Shown: piece by piece, positions 1-8,487 of the stretch | Position numbering within the stretch: the first letter of the stretch is position 1 | Layout: every line of letters starts with the position of its first letter | Assembly: GCA_005239435.1 (NCBI GenBank) | Contig: SZNP01000009.1 | Coordinates: 156,591 to 220,590, forward strand | From: Halorussus salinisoli | GTDB taxonomy: Archaea; Halobacteriota; Halobacteria; Halobacteriales; Haladaptataceae | DNA: 64,000 nucleotides | Direction: 5' to 3' | The notes under the pieces: generated by a model | What the model saw: the letters and a program-made list of their open reading frames with translations, nothing else | Database searches by the model: none | Told to the model about the DNA's origin: nothing | Translations under genes and position numbers: made by a program

Positions 1-31
1 GGGTTACGGGCGAGAAACGGTCGGTTTCGCC

Positions 32-2887
32 TCAGTCCCAGAACGATTGAGTCCGAGCGTATTGACGCTCTTGGGCCAGAATGTCCCGATAGAACTCGTC
101 TTCGTCTTCGCGCAACTTGGCGATGATTCGGGCGGCGTTCTGCGGGCCGACCCCGCGGGCCGCCAGCGCGATGACGGCCCGTTTGCCGTGGCTCTGGACG
201 AGGTTGGCGGCCTTGTAGGCGCGCCGGGTCATCTTCTCCTGCTCGTCGTCCTTCTCCGGTGCGCGGACCGCCTTGACCACCTCGTCGGCCCACGGGTTGA
301 GCGCCGCGATTCGGGTCGAACCGCACTCGGGGCAGCCGGGTTGGTCGCGGACGCGCCGGACCGGTTTCTTGCGCTTCCAGTCCTCGCAGTGGAGGCAGAA
401 CAGGATGACCTCGTCGTTCCGGATGCGCTCCCTGACGGTCTGGATGACGCTGGCGTCGGCGTTCTCGGGCGCGAGCAGTTCCCTGCCAGAGGAGATGCCG
501 CCGGTGCCGACCGGGGTTCGCCCGCCGGTGGTCACGACCTCGACGTCGCCCGACCGAACCTTCCGGAGGACCTCGCTGGCCCGCTCGACCGCCAGGTCGT
601 CGTGGAACACCTCGCGGACCGCCTCGTCGTACATCGGGGTCTCTTCGAGGGCGGCCATCAGGCGGCCTATCCCCGGACCGGAGGTGCCGCCGCCCTGCCA
701 GTTGCGGAGCGCGCCGAACTTCGCTGCGACCTGCGAGAGTTTGAACTTGAGCGAGTCGGAGTGTTTGAGGCTCAACTCGATGATGGCCGCGACGTGTTCG
801 GGGTCGGTGTCTTCGAGGACTTCGGCGACCTCTCGGCCGTTGACCTTCGGCGGCACGTCCAACTCGATTCGATAGGGGTCCACTTCGAGTCCGACCGAGG
901 AACCGGTTCGCTGGCCGACCAGCGACGAGAGGACCCGCCCGAGCGTCTCGTTGACCTTGTGGCCGAAGCAGGCGTTGAGGACGACCTTCCGGGCGGCGTG
1001 TTCGACCACGATTCGGTCGGCCGTGGGGAGGGGTGCCTCGGCCTCGGCGTGGCGGTCGAGTTGCGAGAGGGCTTCGCTGGCGGTGTACTCGTCGGTCGGA
1101 TACCGGTTCGTGAACTCGCGGGCCACGCCCTCGCGCGGCGCACCGCGCTCGAACTGCGGGCCGGCCACGCCGCGCATCTCGCCGACCTCTCGGGCCACGT
1201 CGTAGGGGACCGGAATCTCCTCGCCGACCCACGACGGAATCTCGCCGCCGGGGTCCTCGATGGGCGAGACCTTGACGGCTTCGTCGTCGTCGTCCACCTC
1301 CGTAATCCGCCACATCTCGCCGCGCTGGACGAAGATCTCGCCGGGTTGGGCGAAGTTGACGACGAATCGCTCGTCCAGGGTGCCGACCTGCGACCCCGAG
1401 GCGATGTCCTCGACGGTGTACTTCTGTTCGTCGGGAATCATCGAGAGGTTGGCGTAGAAGTACTGCCACGTCTGGCTCGACTTCTCGAGTCGGTCCGCCT
1501 CCTCGTCGAGCCAGACGAGGCGGTTGCTCTTCAACTCGCGGCAGACCGCCTTGAACTCCGACTCTGAGAGGTCGCGGAAGGGGTAGGCCCGCGTCACGAC
1601 GTCGTACGCCCGCATCGCCGACAGTTCGCCGAAGTCCATCACGAGACCCACGATCTGGTTCGCCACGGTGTCTAAGCTCCCGTCGTGAATCTCGACGCTC
1701 TCCACGTCGCCCGCTTTCGCGCGGCGGGCGATAGCGAGGGCTTCGAGGGTGTCGTCGGGGTGCTTGGTGATTATTGTCCCGTGAGAGACCTGCTCGCTCC
1801 GGTGGCCCGCGCGCCCGACGCGCTGGAGCAGGCGCGCGACCTCGCGGGGACTCGAATACTGGACCACGTGGTCGATGCGACCCACGTCGATGCCCAACTC
1901 CATCGAGGAGGTACAGAGCAGGGCGTCGATTTCCCCGGCCTTGAACCGGTCTTCCACGTCGATGCGGGCCTCCTTCGACAGCGACCCGTGGTGGACCCCG
2001 ACGTCGGCGTCGAGTTCCTTGAACCGCGAACCGAGGGCTTCGGCGGTCTGGCGCGTGTTGACGAAGATCAGGGTCGAGTCGTGGTCGTCCACGACGTCGA
2101 GGATGGCCCGGACGTGGCTGGCGACCGACTCGTCGGTCGCGAGTCGGCCCGCGAGTCGCTCGTCCTCGTCGGTTATCTCGGGTTCGCGGACCTCGAACTC
2201 GACCTTGCTCCCCACGTCCACCTCCACGATTTCGGGGTCGTCGCCGCCGGTCAGGAAGCGCCCGACCTCCGGGGGGTCGCCCACCGTCGCGGACAGACCG
2301 ATGCGCTGGAAGTCGTCGGCCAACTCCCGCAGGCGCTCCAGTCCGACGGTCAACTGCGCACCGCGCTTGGCGCTGGCGAGTTCGTGGACCTCGTCCACGA
2401 CGACGTGATGCACGTCTTCGAGGCCTTTCCGGAGTTTCGACCCCGTGAGCATCGCTTGGAGCGTCTCGGGCGTCGTCACCAGCACGTCCGGCGGGTCGTT
2501 GGCCTGCTTCTGGCGCTGGTAGTCGGTGGTGTCGCCGTGGCGCACGTCCACGTCCAGATTCAACTCCTCGCCCCACCACTCCAGTCGCTGGCGCATGTCC
2601 CGGTTGAGCGCCCGCAGCGGCGTGACGTAGAGCGCGGAGATGCCGAATCGGGGACCGTTCTCGGCCTGGTTCTCGGCAATCGCGTCGAAGACGGGGAGCA
2701 TCGCGGTCTCGGTCTTTCCGGTCCCGGTCGGCGCGATGACCAGTGCGTCCTCGCCGCGAGCGAGCGGCGGGATGGCCCGACGCTGTGGCTCGGTGGGCGT
2801 CGAGAACCCCCGTTGAGAGAGCGCCGCCCGCACCTGCTCGCCGAGTTGCGCGAAGGCCGCAGAACCGGCGGCCCGTTGGTCACTCAT
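32..2887 (-). CDS. lhr: Lhr-type ATP-dependent DNA helicase
   Basis: 951 aa superfamily 2 helicase of the Lhr (large helicase-related) group, which unwinds branched DNA and is linked to repair and replication stress. Seen: Q-motif-like start, Walker A APTGTGKT at residues 52-59, DEVH Walker B at 165-168, a second RecA domain with the SSMELGIDVG and QRVGRAGH motifs (about 330-365), a long winged-helix/Lhr-core region, and a C-terminal Cys4 zinc knuckle (CLHC...CPEC, about residues 829-855). The length fits the archaeal core Lhr, which lacks the long bacterial C-terminal extension. ATG start; a promoter would lie in the divergent gap before the globin. Assignment to Lhr rather than Hel308 rests on DEVH and the post-helicase region. 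Confidence 0.93.
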   Translation of the reverse strand: MSDQRAAGSAAFAQLGEQVRAALSQRGFSTPTEPQRRAIPPLARGEDALVIAPTGTGKTETAMLPVFDAIAENQAENGPRFGISALYVTPLRALNRDMRQRLEWWGEELNLDVDVRHGDTTDYQRQKQANDPPDVLVTTPETLQAMLTGSKLRKGLEDVHHVVVDEVHELASAKRGAQLTVGLERLRELADDFQRIGLSATVGDPPEVGRFLTGGDDPEIVEVDVGSKVEFEVREPEITDEDERLAGRLATDESVASHVRAILDVVDDHDSTLIFVNTRQTAEALGSRFKELDADVGVHHGSLSKEARIDVEDRFKAGEIDALLCTSSMELGIDVGRIDHVVQYSSPREVARLLQRVGRAGHRSEQVSHGTIITKHPDDTLEALAIARRAKAGDVESVEIHDGSLDTVANQIVGLVMDFGELSAMRAYDVVTRAYPFRDLSESEFKAVCRELKSNRLVWLDEEADRLEKSSQTWQYFYANLSMIPDEQKYTVEDIASGSQVGTLDERFVVNFAQPGEIFVQRGEMWRITEVDDDDEAVKVSPIEDPGGEIPSWVGEEIPVPYDVAREVGEMRGVAGPQFERGAPREGVAREFTNRYPTDEYTASEALSQLDRHAEAEAPLPTADRIVVEHAARKVVLNACFGHKVNETLGRVLSSLVGQRTGSSVGLEVDPYRIELDVPPKVNGREVAEVLEDTDPEHVAAIIELSLKHSDSLKFKLSQVAAKFGALRNWQGGGTSGPGIGRLMAALEETPMYDEAVREVFHDDLAVERASEVLRKVRSGDVEVVTTGGRTPVGTGGISSGRELLAPENADASVIQTVRERIRNDEVILFCLHCEDWKRKKPVRRVRDQPGCPECGSTRIAALNPWADEVVKAVRAPEKDDEQEKMTRRAYKAANLVQSHGKRAVIALAARGVGPQNAARIIAKLREDEDEFYRDILAQERQYARTQSFWD

Positions 2888-3376
2888 CGGTCGTTTTTAG
2901 TGGTTAGAGGGTGATAAGCGCGTTGCCTTCGGAAACTGACGGGGAGGCCTCGTCGGGCGTTTTTGCGGAGTTCGCGTGGTGGGTTTCGGAGACGAGGTAG
3001 CGCGCTCACACGGGAAGTCCGTCACCCAGTTGACGCCGAGCGTCTATCGGCGGTACCCCCGCGATGACGCCAGCGCGCACCGAAGCAGACGATTGATATC
3101 GTTTTCTTATAATAACTATATGTTTCTCTAACGATTGCTCTGATATCCTTACAGCGTCCGCCGTCCGCGTGACAGTACATAACAATAACGACGGCGAACA
3201 GTTCCGAAAATCGACACCAGCGAGCGACCTGTTTCGCGTCGTCCGAACTTGTTCGGGGGAAGATATACACTCGCGACACCTCGATATCGAGGCGTCGCCG
3301 GTCCGGTACGACCGGGAATCGAGTTACGACCGAACCGCTGTCGCCGACGCGGCGACTACCGAAGTTAACGTCACGA
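2888..3376. other. Intergenic gap between lhr and the globin gene
   Basis: 489 bases between divergent genes. It has an AT-rich core around 3090-3190 and short open frames on both strands, none with haloarchaeal codon bias or a recognisable product. It presumably carries both divergent promoters. I see no RNA gene or repeat. Confidence 0.5.
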
Positions 3377-3742
3377 ATGTCTGCAGGAGATACACTCTAC
3401 CATCGGTTGGGCGGGGAAGAACAGATTTCGAACGTCGTAGACGAGTTCTACGAGCGAGTGCTGGCCGACGACTCGGTCGCGGGTTTCTTCGAGGACGTCG
3501 ACATGGCGGCCCAGCGCGCCCACCAGACGCAGTTCCTGAGTGCGGTCGCGGGCGGGCCGGTCGAGTACGACGGTGAGGAGATGCGCGAAGTCCACGAGGG
3601 CCTCGGTCTCGAACCGGAACACTTCGCGGCGATTGCAACCCACCTCGAAGCCGCGCTTCGGGAGTTCGACGTGCCGGAGGAGTCGGTCGAGGGAATCATG
3701 TCGGAGGTCGCGGCGCTGGAAGACGACGTGCTCGTTCGATAG
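3377..3742 (+). CDS. Group I truncated haemoglobin
   Basis: 121 aa cytoplasmic 2-over-2 haem globin, a family that binds O2 or NO and is often linked to nitrosative or oxygen stress. Seen: the N-terminal LYHRLGGEEQI of group I/II truncated globins, Tyr25 at the B10 position, FFED after the B helix, and EVHEGL with the proximal His73 (F8). ATG with no strong upstream Shine-Dalgarno. The next gene starts about 50 bases downstream on the same strand. Whether it is group I or II cannot be settled by eye. Confidence 0.9.
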   Translation: MSAGDTLYHRLGGEEQISNVVDEFYERVLADDSVAGFFEDVDMAAQRAHQTQFLSAVAGGPVEYDGEEMREVHEGLGLEPEHFAAIATHLEAALREFDVPEESVEGIMSEVAALEDDVLVR

Positions 3743-3791
3743 CTTCGACTTCCGGCGAAGGCTTTTCTCCGGAGGTGTCGAAGGGCGCGTC

Positions 3792-4265
3792 ATGGAGACC
3801 GAAGTCCACTTCCGAGAAAATCAGGAGTTCGACCAGCCGTGGCTCTGGGGGCTACTCGGCCTGCGTGCGGTCGGCGACCTCCTGGCCCTCGCTCGCGGGA
3901 AGCGGTCGGCCCGCGAGACGGTCGGCCGCCTCGCCACGCTCGGGGCCGTCGCCCTCCTGTTCCGGGTCGCTACGCTCCGGACCGAAGTCCGCGACGACGG
4001 CGTGTACGTCAACTTCGCGCCGTTCCACCGGTCGGACAAGCGCGTTCCCTTCGCGGACCTCACCGACGTGCAGGCGACGGGCTACAGTCCCCTGCGTTAC
4101 GGCGGGTGGGGTATCCGGTGGAGTCCGAGCGGCATCGCCTACACCGTCAGCGGGCGGAGCGGCGTCCGGTTCGAGCGCACCGGCGGGAAGTCGGTGTTCG
4201 TCGGGTCGGACCGACCGGACGAACTCGTCGGGGCGGTGCAGGAAGCGACCGAGAAGACGGTCTGA
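3792..4265 (+). CDS. Small membrane protein with PH-like C-terminal domain
   Basis: 157 aa of unknown function. The frame stays open upstream but only the ATG at 3792 is followed by normal haloarchaeal protein sequence. Seen: the N-terminal HFRENQEFDQPWLW, one or two hydrophobic helices (about residues 18-65), then a beta-rich domain (VYVNFAPFHRSDKRVPFADL, SGRSGVRF, KSVFVGSDRPDELVGAV) resembling the membrane-linked bacterial PH-like fold. It may belong to the DUF6141-type group, from memory only. It follows the globin by about 50 bases and may be co-transcribed with it. Confidence 0.75.
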   Translation: METEVHFRENQEFDQPWLWGLLGLRAVGDLLALARGKRSARETVGRLATLGAVALLFRVATLRTEVRDDGVYVNFAPFHRSDKRVPFADLTDVQATGYSPLRYGGWGIRWSPSGIAYTVSGRSGVRFERTGGKSVFVGSDRPDELVGAVQEATEKTV

Positions 4266-4316
4266 GGGCGAAGAGACGCGTTTCCGGCGGCGAGCTCACT
4301 CCGGCGATTGCCGGGA

Positions 4317-5078
4317 TTACACCGACCGATAGTCGCCCAACCGGGTCCCGTCGAGGAGATACGCCTGCCCTTCGGCCAACCCCTCGGGCAGAAACGGGGC
4401 CAGAAACTCCTGGCCCTCGACGTTGACCCACGTTCCGCCCACGAGGTCGTTGAAGGCGGGGAACACCACCAACTCCGCGCCCGCCCGGACGCCGCCCTCG
4501 CGCTCGGCGAAGGCGGCCCCGGCCAGCGACCCCCGGAGCCAGACGCGCTCGACCCTGCACCCGCCGACCTCGTCCTCCAGACGCACGGCGGGGTGTTCGT
4601 GGCCGACGCAGACTACCTCGCTTCCGAGAACCTCGGGCGCGGGCCACGTGTGGCCGTGCGCGAACCCCACATCGCCGAGTCGCACGCCCGCGCCGTCGGT
4701 CACGTCGAGGTCGGCCCACGACTCGATCGCACCGTCGTGGTTGCCCTTGACGAGCGTGGCGGCGACTTCTCGCTCTTCGAGGCGTTCCAGTAGCACTTCG
4801 ATTTCGCCGCGCTCGGCCCCGCCGGGGTCGCCGATGGCGTGCATCAGGTCGCCCAGGAAGAGGACGCGGTCGGCGTCGGTTCGGGTGACGAGCGAGAGGA
4901 GGCGCTCGCGGCGCTCTGCCGCGCGACTGTCGAGCGAGACGCCCTCCGCGCGCAGCGCCTGCTCGATGCCCGCGTGGAAGTCGGCGACGACCAACGCGCG
5001 CTCCGGGCGGCAGTCGGCGTCGCGTTCGACGTCCGCAATCGCGGCTGGTTCGCCGGGAACCGGCTCCACCAGGCTCAT
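4317..5078 (-). CDS. rpe: RPA-associated calcineurin-like phosphoesterase (Rpe type)
   Basis: 253 aa metallophosphoesterase. Seen: metal-binding motifs VVADFHAG, FLGDLMH, VKGNHD, FAHGH and VCVGHEHP in the usual order, ending in a conserved WLRGSL...NDLVGG section. A longer frame exists, but the ATG at 5078 overlaps the stop of the upstream gene as ATGA, the same coupling used at the previous junction, so it is preferred. It is the third gene of an rpa-rpap-phosphoesterase operon. In Haloferax the equivalent gene (rpe) sits with rpa1 and rpap1. Its substrate is unknown; a nucleic-acid role is inferred from the operon. Confidence 0.9.
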   Translation of the reverse strand: MSLVEPVPGEPAAIADVERDADCRPERALVVADFHAGIEQALRAEGVSLDSRAAERRERLLSLVTRTDADRVLFLGDLMHAIGDPGGAERGEIEVLLERLEEREVAATLVKGNHDGAIESWADLDVTDGAGVRLGDVGFAHGHTWPAPEVLGSEVVCVGHEHPAVRLEDEVGGCRVERVWLRGSLAGAAFAEREGGVRAGAELVVFPAFNDLVGGTWVNVEGQEFLAPFLPEGLAEGQAYLLDGTRLGDYRSV

Positions 5079-6955
5079 CAGATGGGCTTGAGGGTGTCCT
5101 CGCCCGACTCGTAGCACCGCCCGGCCATCAGCGCGGCTTCGAGCGCGTCCTCCACGTCGGCGGGCGTCACGTCGTAGTCCTGCACCACGGCGGCCAGCAG
5201 GACTTCGCGCTCGACTCCGTCGCCCTCGTTCAACTCGCGCATCTCGGTCATCACGGTGTCTTCGAGGTTCTCGGGCGTCTCCTTCCCTCCGGACTCCGAC
5301 TCGTCGGTCGCGTCCTCGGAGTCGTCCGGTACGGAGTCGCCCGACTCGACCGCCGCGCTATCTTCCCCGATGGACGCGCCGGGCGCTTCCGCAGCGGCCG
5401 TCCCACTGCCTTCGGGTGCCTCGTCGGCGGAGTTCACGGCGTCTTCCGTGCCACCGGACGCTGATTCGAGGTCCTGTAGCTCGTCGGTATCGACTTCTTC
5501 GGCGGTCGGGTCGGCGGGTTCGCCCGCGTCGGGTTCGTCGTCGGCGAGTTCGGCCTCGCGCTCGGGCGTCGAGTCCTCGGGACCCTGTTCGGGGTCCGGA
5601 CTGGGAGCGTCCATCTCCGACTCGCCGGGTTCGTCCACTTCGGTTCCGGAGGAGAATTCGAGACCGTACTCCTCCTCGACCTCCTCGCGTTCCTCGTCGT
5701 CGAACTCGTACATCTCGTCGCCCGCCCCGGCGGTGCCGATGTCCGGCCCCTCGTCCGCGTCGTCGGTCTCCGGAGCGAACGACTCGTCGGTCGAGGTGTC
5801 CTGCTCGGACTCGACGGTCGGCGGTTCCTCGTCGCCGATTTCCTCCTGTAGTTCGGCGGCGTCCTCGGCGTCCTCGACTTCGGGGGGTTCTTGGGCTTCG
5901 GCTTCTGCCTCGGCGTCCTCGACCGTACCGGTCGGAGCGTCGCCGAGGTCTGCGTCCGTGGCCGTCTCGGTACCCGTCGTGGTCTCGGTTTCCGCGGCAG
6001 TCTCGGCGTCCGCGGTCTTCTCGGCGTCCGGTTCCGGGGCGTCACCGAGTTCCGTCTCGGGTGCGCCGCTCAGTTCGGCTTCTTCGGCTTCGACCGGTTC
6101 GTCTTCGGTCGGTTCGGCTTCACCGACTTCGGTCGTCGCGTCGGTCCCCGTCTCTCCGGTTCCGAGGCCGGAGAGGTCGTCTGTTTCGGCTTTCGTCAGC
6201 GAGTAGTCGAGGTCCACGGTCACCTCGTCGTCGCCCTCACCAGGAGCGAGGTCGAGCGGTCCCACGTCGTCGGCGGTGATTTCGCCTGCGACGACCCGGG
6301 CCGAATCGACCGCGAGATCCCAGACGTCCGCGAGGTAGGCTTTCGTCGTGCCGTAGTGGTCGAGCGCGAGCGGGATTCCCGAGGCGAGTCCCGCGTCCAC
6401 GCCGCTGGCTTCGAGCGCCTCGCGGAGGTCGTCGCCGCGCTCGCCCGAGTCGATGGCGTCGGCGAACGTCGAGACCCGCGAGAGGGTCTGCTCGGCGGTC
6501 TGGACCACCCAGCGGTCCCGGGTCTCGGCGTCCACGCGGTTGATGGACTCGGGTCGAATCGAGGTGAACACCCGGTCGGAATCGTCCGGTTGGAAGGTCC
6601 GGGCCTTGCCCGTCACCGCGACGAACGCGGGCGGGTCGGCGCTTTCGAGGAACGCCATCTCGTCCGGTTGGTACTGCCCGGCGTAGAGGACGAACGCGCC
6701 GGTCGGGTCCACGACCCGGCCTCGAAGCACGTCGTCGCTGACCTGCTCGACCTCGGTCAGGACGCCGACCACGAACAGGCGGTTGATGCGCGCGCCGGTC
6801 GGCGTGACCACGTAGTTCGGGGCGCGCTCCTCGTCGCTCTCGGAGTAGTCGAAGTCGGCGTCGTCGTACTCCGCGGCGAAGACGCGCCACGCGACTTCGC
6901 GGCGACCCGCGCCGCCCTGACTGTCCGACTCGTTCTCGTCCTCGTTTCCGCTCAT
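5078..6955 (-). CDS. rpap1: RPA-associated protein (RPAP family)
   Basis: 625 aa partner of replication protein A (COG3390-like). Residues about 15-130 form an OB-fold-like domain (REVAWRVFAAEYDDADF, NYVVTPTGARINRLFVVGVL, GAFVLYAGQYQP). A helical region follows. Residues about 250-540 are a highly acidic low-complexity Glu/Asp/Ser/Thr/Ala linker, and the last 65 residues form a small winged-helix-like domain (VVQDYDVTPADVEDAL, AGRCYESGEDTLKPI). The frame continues upstream, but the ATG at 6955 overlaps the rpa stop as ATGA. Family knowledge: these proteins bind archaeal RPA. The long acidic linker is unusually extended and would be disordered. Confidence 0.9.
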   Translation of the reverse strand: MSGNEDENESDSQGGAGRREVAWRVFAAEYDDADFDYSESDEERAPNYVVTPTGARINRLFVVGVLTEVEQVSDDVLRGRVVDPTGAFVLYAGQYQPDEMAFLESADPPAFVAVTGKARTFQPDDSDRVFTSIRPESINRVDAETRDRWVVQTAEQTLSRVSTFADAIDSGERGDDLREALEASGVDAGLASGIPLALDHYGTTKAYLADVWDLAVDSARVVAGEITADDVGPLDLAPGEGDDEVTVDLDYSLTKAETDDLSGLGTGETGTDATTEVGEAEPTEDEPVEAEEAELSGAPETELGDAPEPDAEKTADAETAAETETTTGTETATDADLGDAPTGTVEDAEAEAEAQEPPEVEDAEDAAELQEEIGDEEPPTVESEQDTSTDESFAPETDDADEGPDIGTAGAGDEMYEFDDEEREEVEEEYGLEFSSGTEVDEPGESEMDAPSPDPEQGPEDSTPEREAELADDEPDAGEPADPTAEEVDTDELQDLESASGGTEDAVNSADEAPEGSGTAAAEAPGASIGEDSAAVESGDSVPDDSEDATDESESGGKETPENLEDTVMTEMRELNEGDGVEREVLLAAVVQDYDVTPADVEDALEAALMAGRCYESGEDTLKPI

Positions 6956-8220
6956 TCTGCCACCTCCGCGAGCAGGGCGTTCGCACGGTCGGCGGGCGAG
7001 TCGTTCGACAACTCGAACTCCGTGACTTCGAGGTTCGCGCCGTAGTCGTCCACCGAGAGGTTGCCCCGGACGCGGTACTCGTGGCCGACGACGCGCTCGC
7101 GGATGGCGTCTGCCACGACTTCCTTGTCCATCGCGTCGCGGGCCTGCTCCTTGGCGTCTTCTACGCCGCCGCCGTAGACCTCGGCGGTGCGTTCGTCGTC
7201 CAGCACCGCGGTCACGGTGCCGGTCCCGTCGTCGACGATGGCCTTCACGCGCAGGTCGTCCTGACCGTCCACGTCGCCGTGGCTCCGGCACTGGCCGTTC
7301 TGTATGACGCGGCCACACTCCGGACAGCGCTCGATGAGACCGGAACCGTCTCGGACCGCGACGACGTTGCCGACGACTTCCACGTCGTAGGCACCGCCGG
7401 TTCCAACCGCCTCGCTGACGGTCATCCGGGTGCCGGTGTCGCTTATCGCCAGTTCGCGGTCGAGCGACGTGACCTCCGTGAACTCCGAGAGGTTGACCGA
7501 GGGGACGCCGCGGAACTCCCGGACGTACACGTCTTCGATTCGCAACGTCTCGCCCTCGGCGAGTTCGGGTCGGGCCTCCCAGTCGGTGAACGGGAGTCGC
7601 GCCGACTCGTCTGCGAGGACGCCGCTCTTGATTTCGGTCTCGCCGTCGCGGCCGTCGATGGTCTTCTGCTCGACTTCGACCACCTCGACTTCTAGGTTGA
7701 TGCCCCGGTCGCCGGGTTCGAGGTCCGCGAGGTCGGCGTCGCCGCCCACGGGGTAGGGCACTTCAATGTCGTCCTCGAAGGCGACGTTGGTGCTCTCGCC
7801 CAGATTCAGTTCGGGGTTGCCCTCCCACTCGCGGACGCCGGCGTTGCCCGCGGTGATGGTGTCACCGGCCGAGAGACCGAAGTCCTCCCACGCGGTGTAG
7901 GAGATCTTGCCGGTCTCGTCGGCGATCTCGCCCTCGTGGATGACCTGCTCGTTGCCCTGATACCGAATCGAGCGCTTGCCGACCGTCAGCACCTTCCCGG
8001 TGACGGTGACGCTGCTGTCCTCGGTGGACACGTCGGCGATGTCGGCCTGCGAGGGTTCGCTCGAACCACCACCGCCGTCGCCGTACTTCCGCCTGAGGCT
8101 CTGCTTTGCCTCGTCCACTGGGACGCTGTACTCCACCAAATTCTCGAGGTCCGCCTTGACCTCCTCCTTATCGACGCCGAGGTCGGAGGCGAGTTCCTCG
8201 GCATGGTCGTCCAAACTCAT
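6952..8220 (-). CDS. rpa1: Replication protein A, single-stranded DNA-binding (RPA1 type)
   Basis: 422 aa ssDNA-binding protein with several OB folds and a C-terminal zinc finger (CPECGRVIQNGQCRSHG, about residues 300-316). The N-terminal helix (HAEELASDLGVDKEEVKADL) is typical of haloarchaeal RPA. Repeated OB motifs (VTVTGKVLTVG, KISYTAWEDFG, RLPFTDWEARPEL) support two to three OB domains. A GTG sits just before the chosen ATG. A TATA-like element on the minus strand at about 8240-8250 puts transcription start almost at this ATG, so the message is probably leaderless. First gene of the rpa-rpap-phosphoesterase operon. Essential in replication and repair. Confidence 0.93.
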   Translation of the reverse strand: MSLDDHAEELASDLGVDKEEVKADLENLVEYSVPVDEAKQSLRRKYGDGGGGSSEPSQADIADVSTEDSSVTVTGKVLTVGKRSIRYQGNEQVIHEGEIADETGKISYTAWEDFGLSAGDTITAGNAGVREWEGNPELNLGESTNVAFEDDIEVPYPVGGDADLADLEPGDRGINLEVEVVEVEQKTIDGRDGETEIKSGVLADESARLPFTDWEARPELAEGETLRIEDVYVREFRGVPSVNLSEFTEVTSLDRELAISDTGTRMTVSEAVGTGGAYDVEVVGNVVAVRDGSGLIERCPECGRVIQNGQCRSHGDVDGQDDLRVKAIVDDGTGTVTAVLDDERTAEVYGGGVEDAKEQARDAMDKEVVADAIRERVVGHEYRVRGNLSVDDYGANLEVTEFELSNDSPADRANALLAEVAE

Positions 8221-8239
8221 CACTCGAACTTTGCCCGGA

Positions 8240-8250
8240 CGGATTAAAAG
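8240..8250 (-). promoter_or_regulatory. TATA-like promoter of the rpa operon
   Basis: On the minus strand the sequence CACTTTTAATCC lies about 25 bases before the rpa ATG at 8220. This is the usual spacing for a haloarchaeal leaderless promoter. It is by eye only. Confidence 0.5.
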
Positions 8251-8487
8251 TGTTCGTCACGAGAGTCGAACCGAGGTAGTCGAAACTCGTTACGCACCGT
8301 GGGTGTCGTGGAGGTAGTGGGACTCGTTCGAGCAGTGGAAGGGGAGATGTTTTAGAAAGCCCACGCGTTCTCGTGGTCGGGTGCTACTGGTGGTTGGTCG
8401 GCCGGGCGCGCCCGCGGTGGAAAGTCCTGCGGCCTCTACTGGCGGTTAGTCAGTCGGCGCGAAACCGAGATGGGCGGAGTCGGCGAG

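Noticed and set aside
3022-3279. 85-codon minus-strand frame before the globin
   Set aside because: AT-rich, no start context and unlike halophile proteins.
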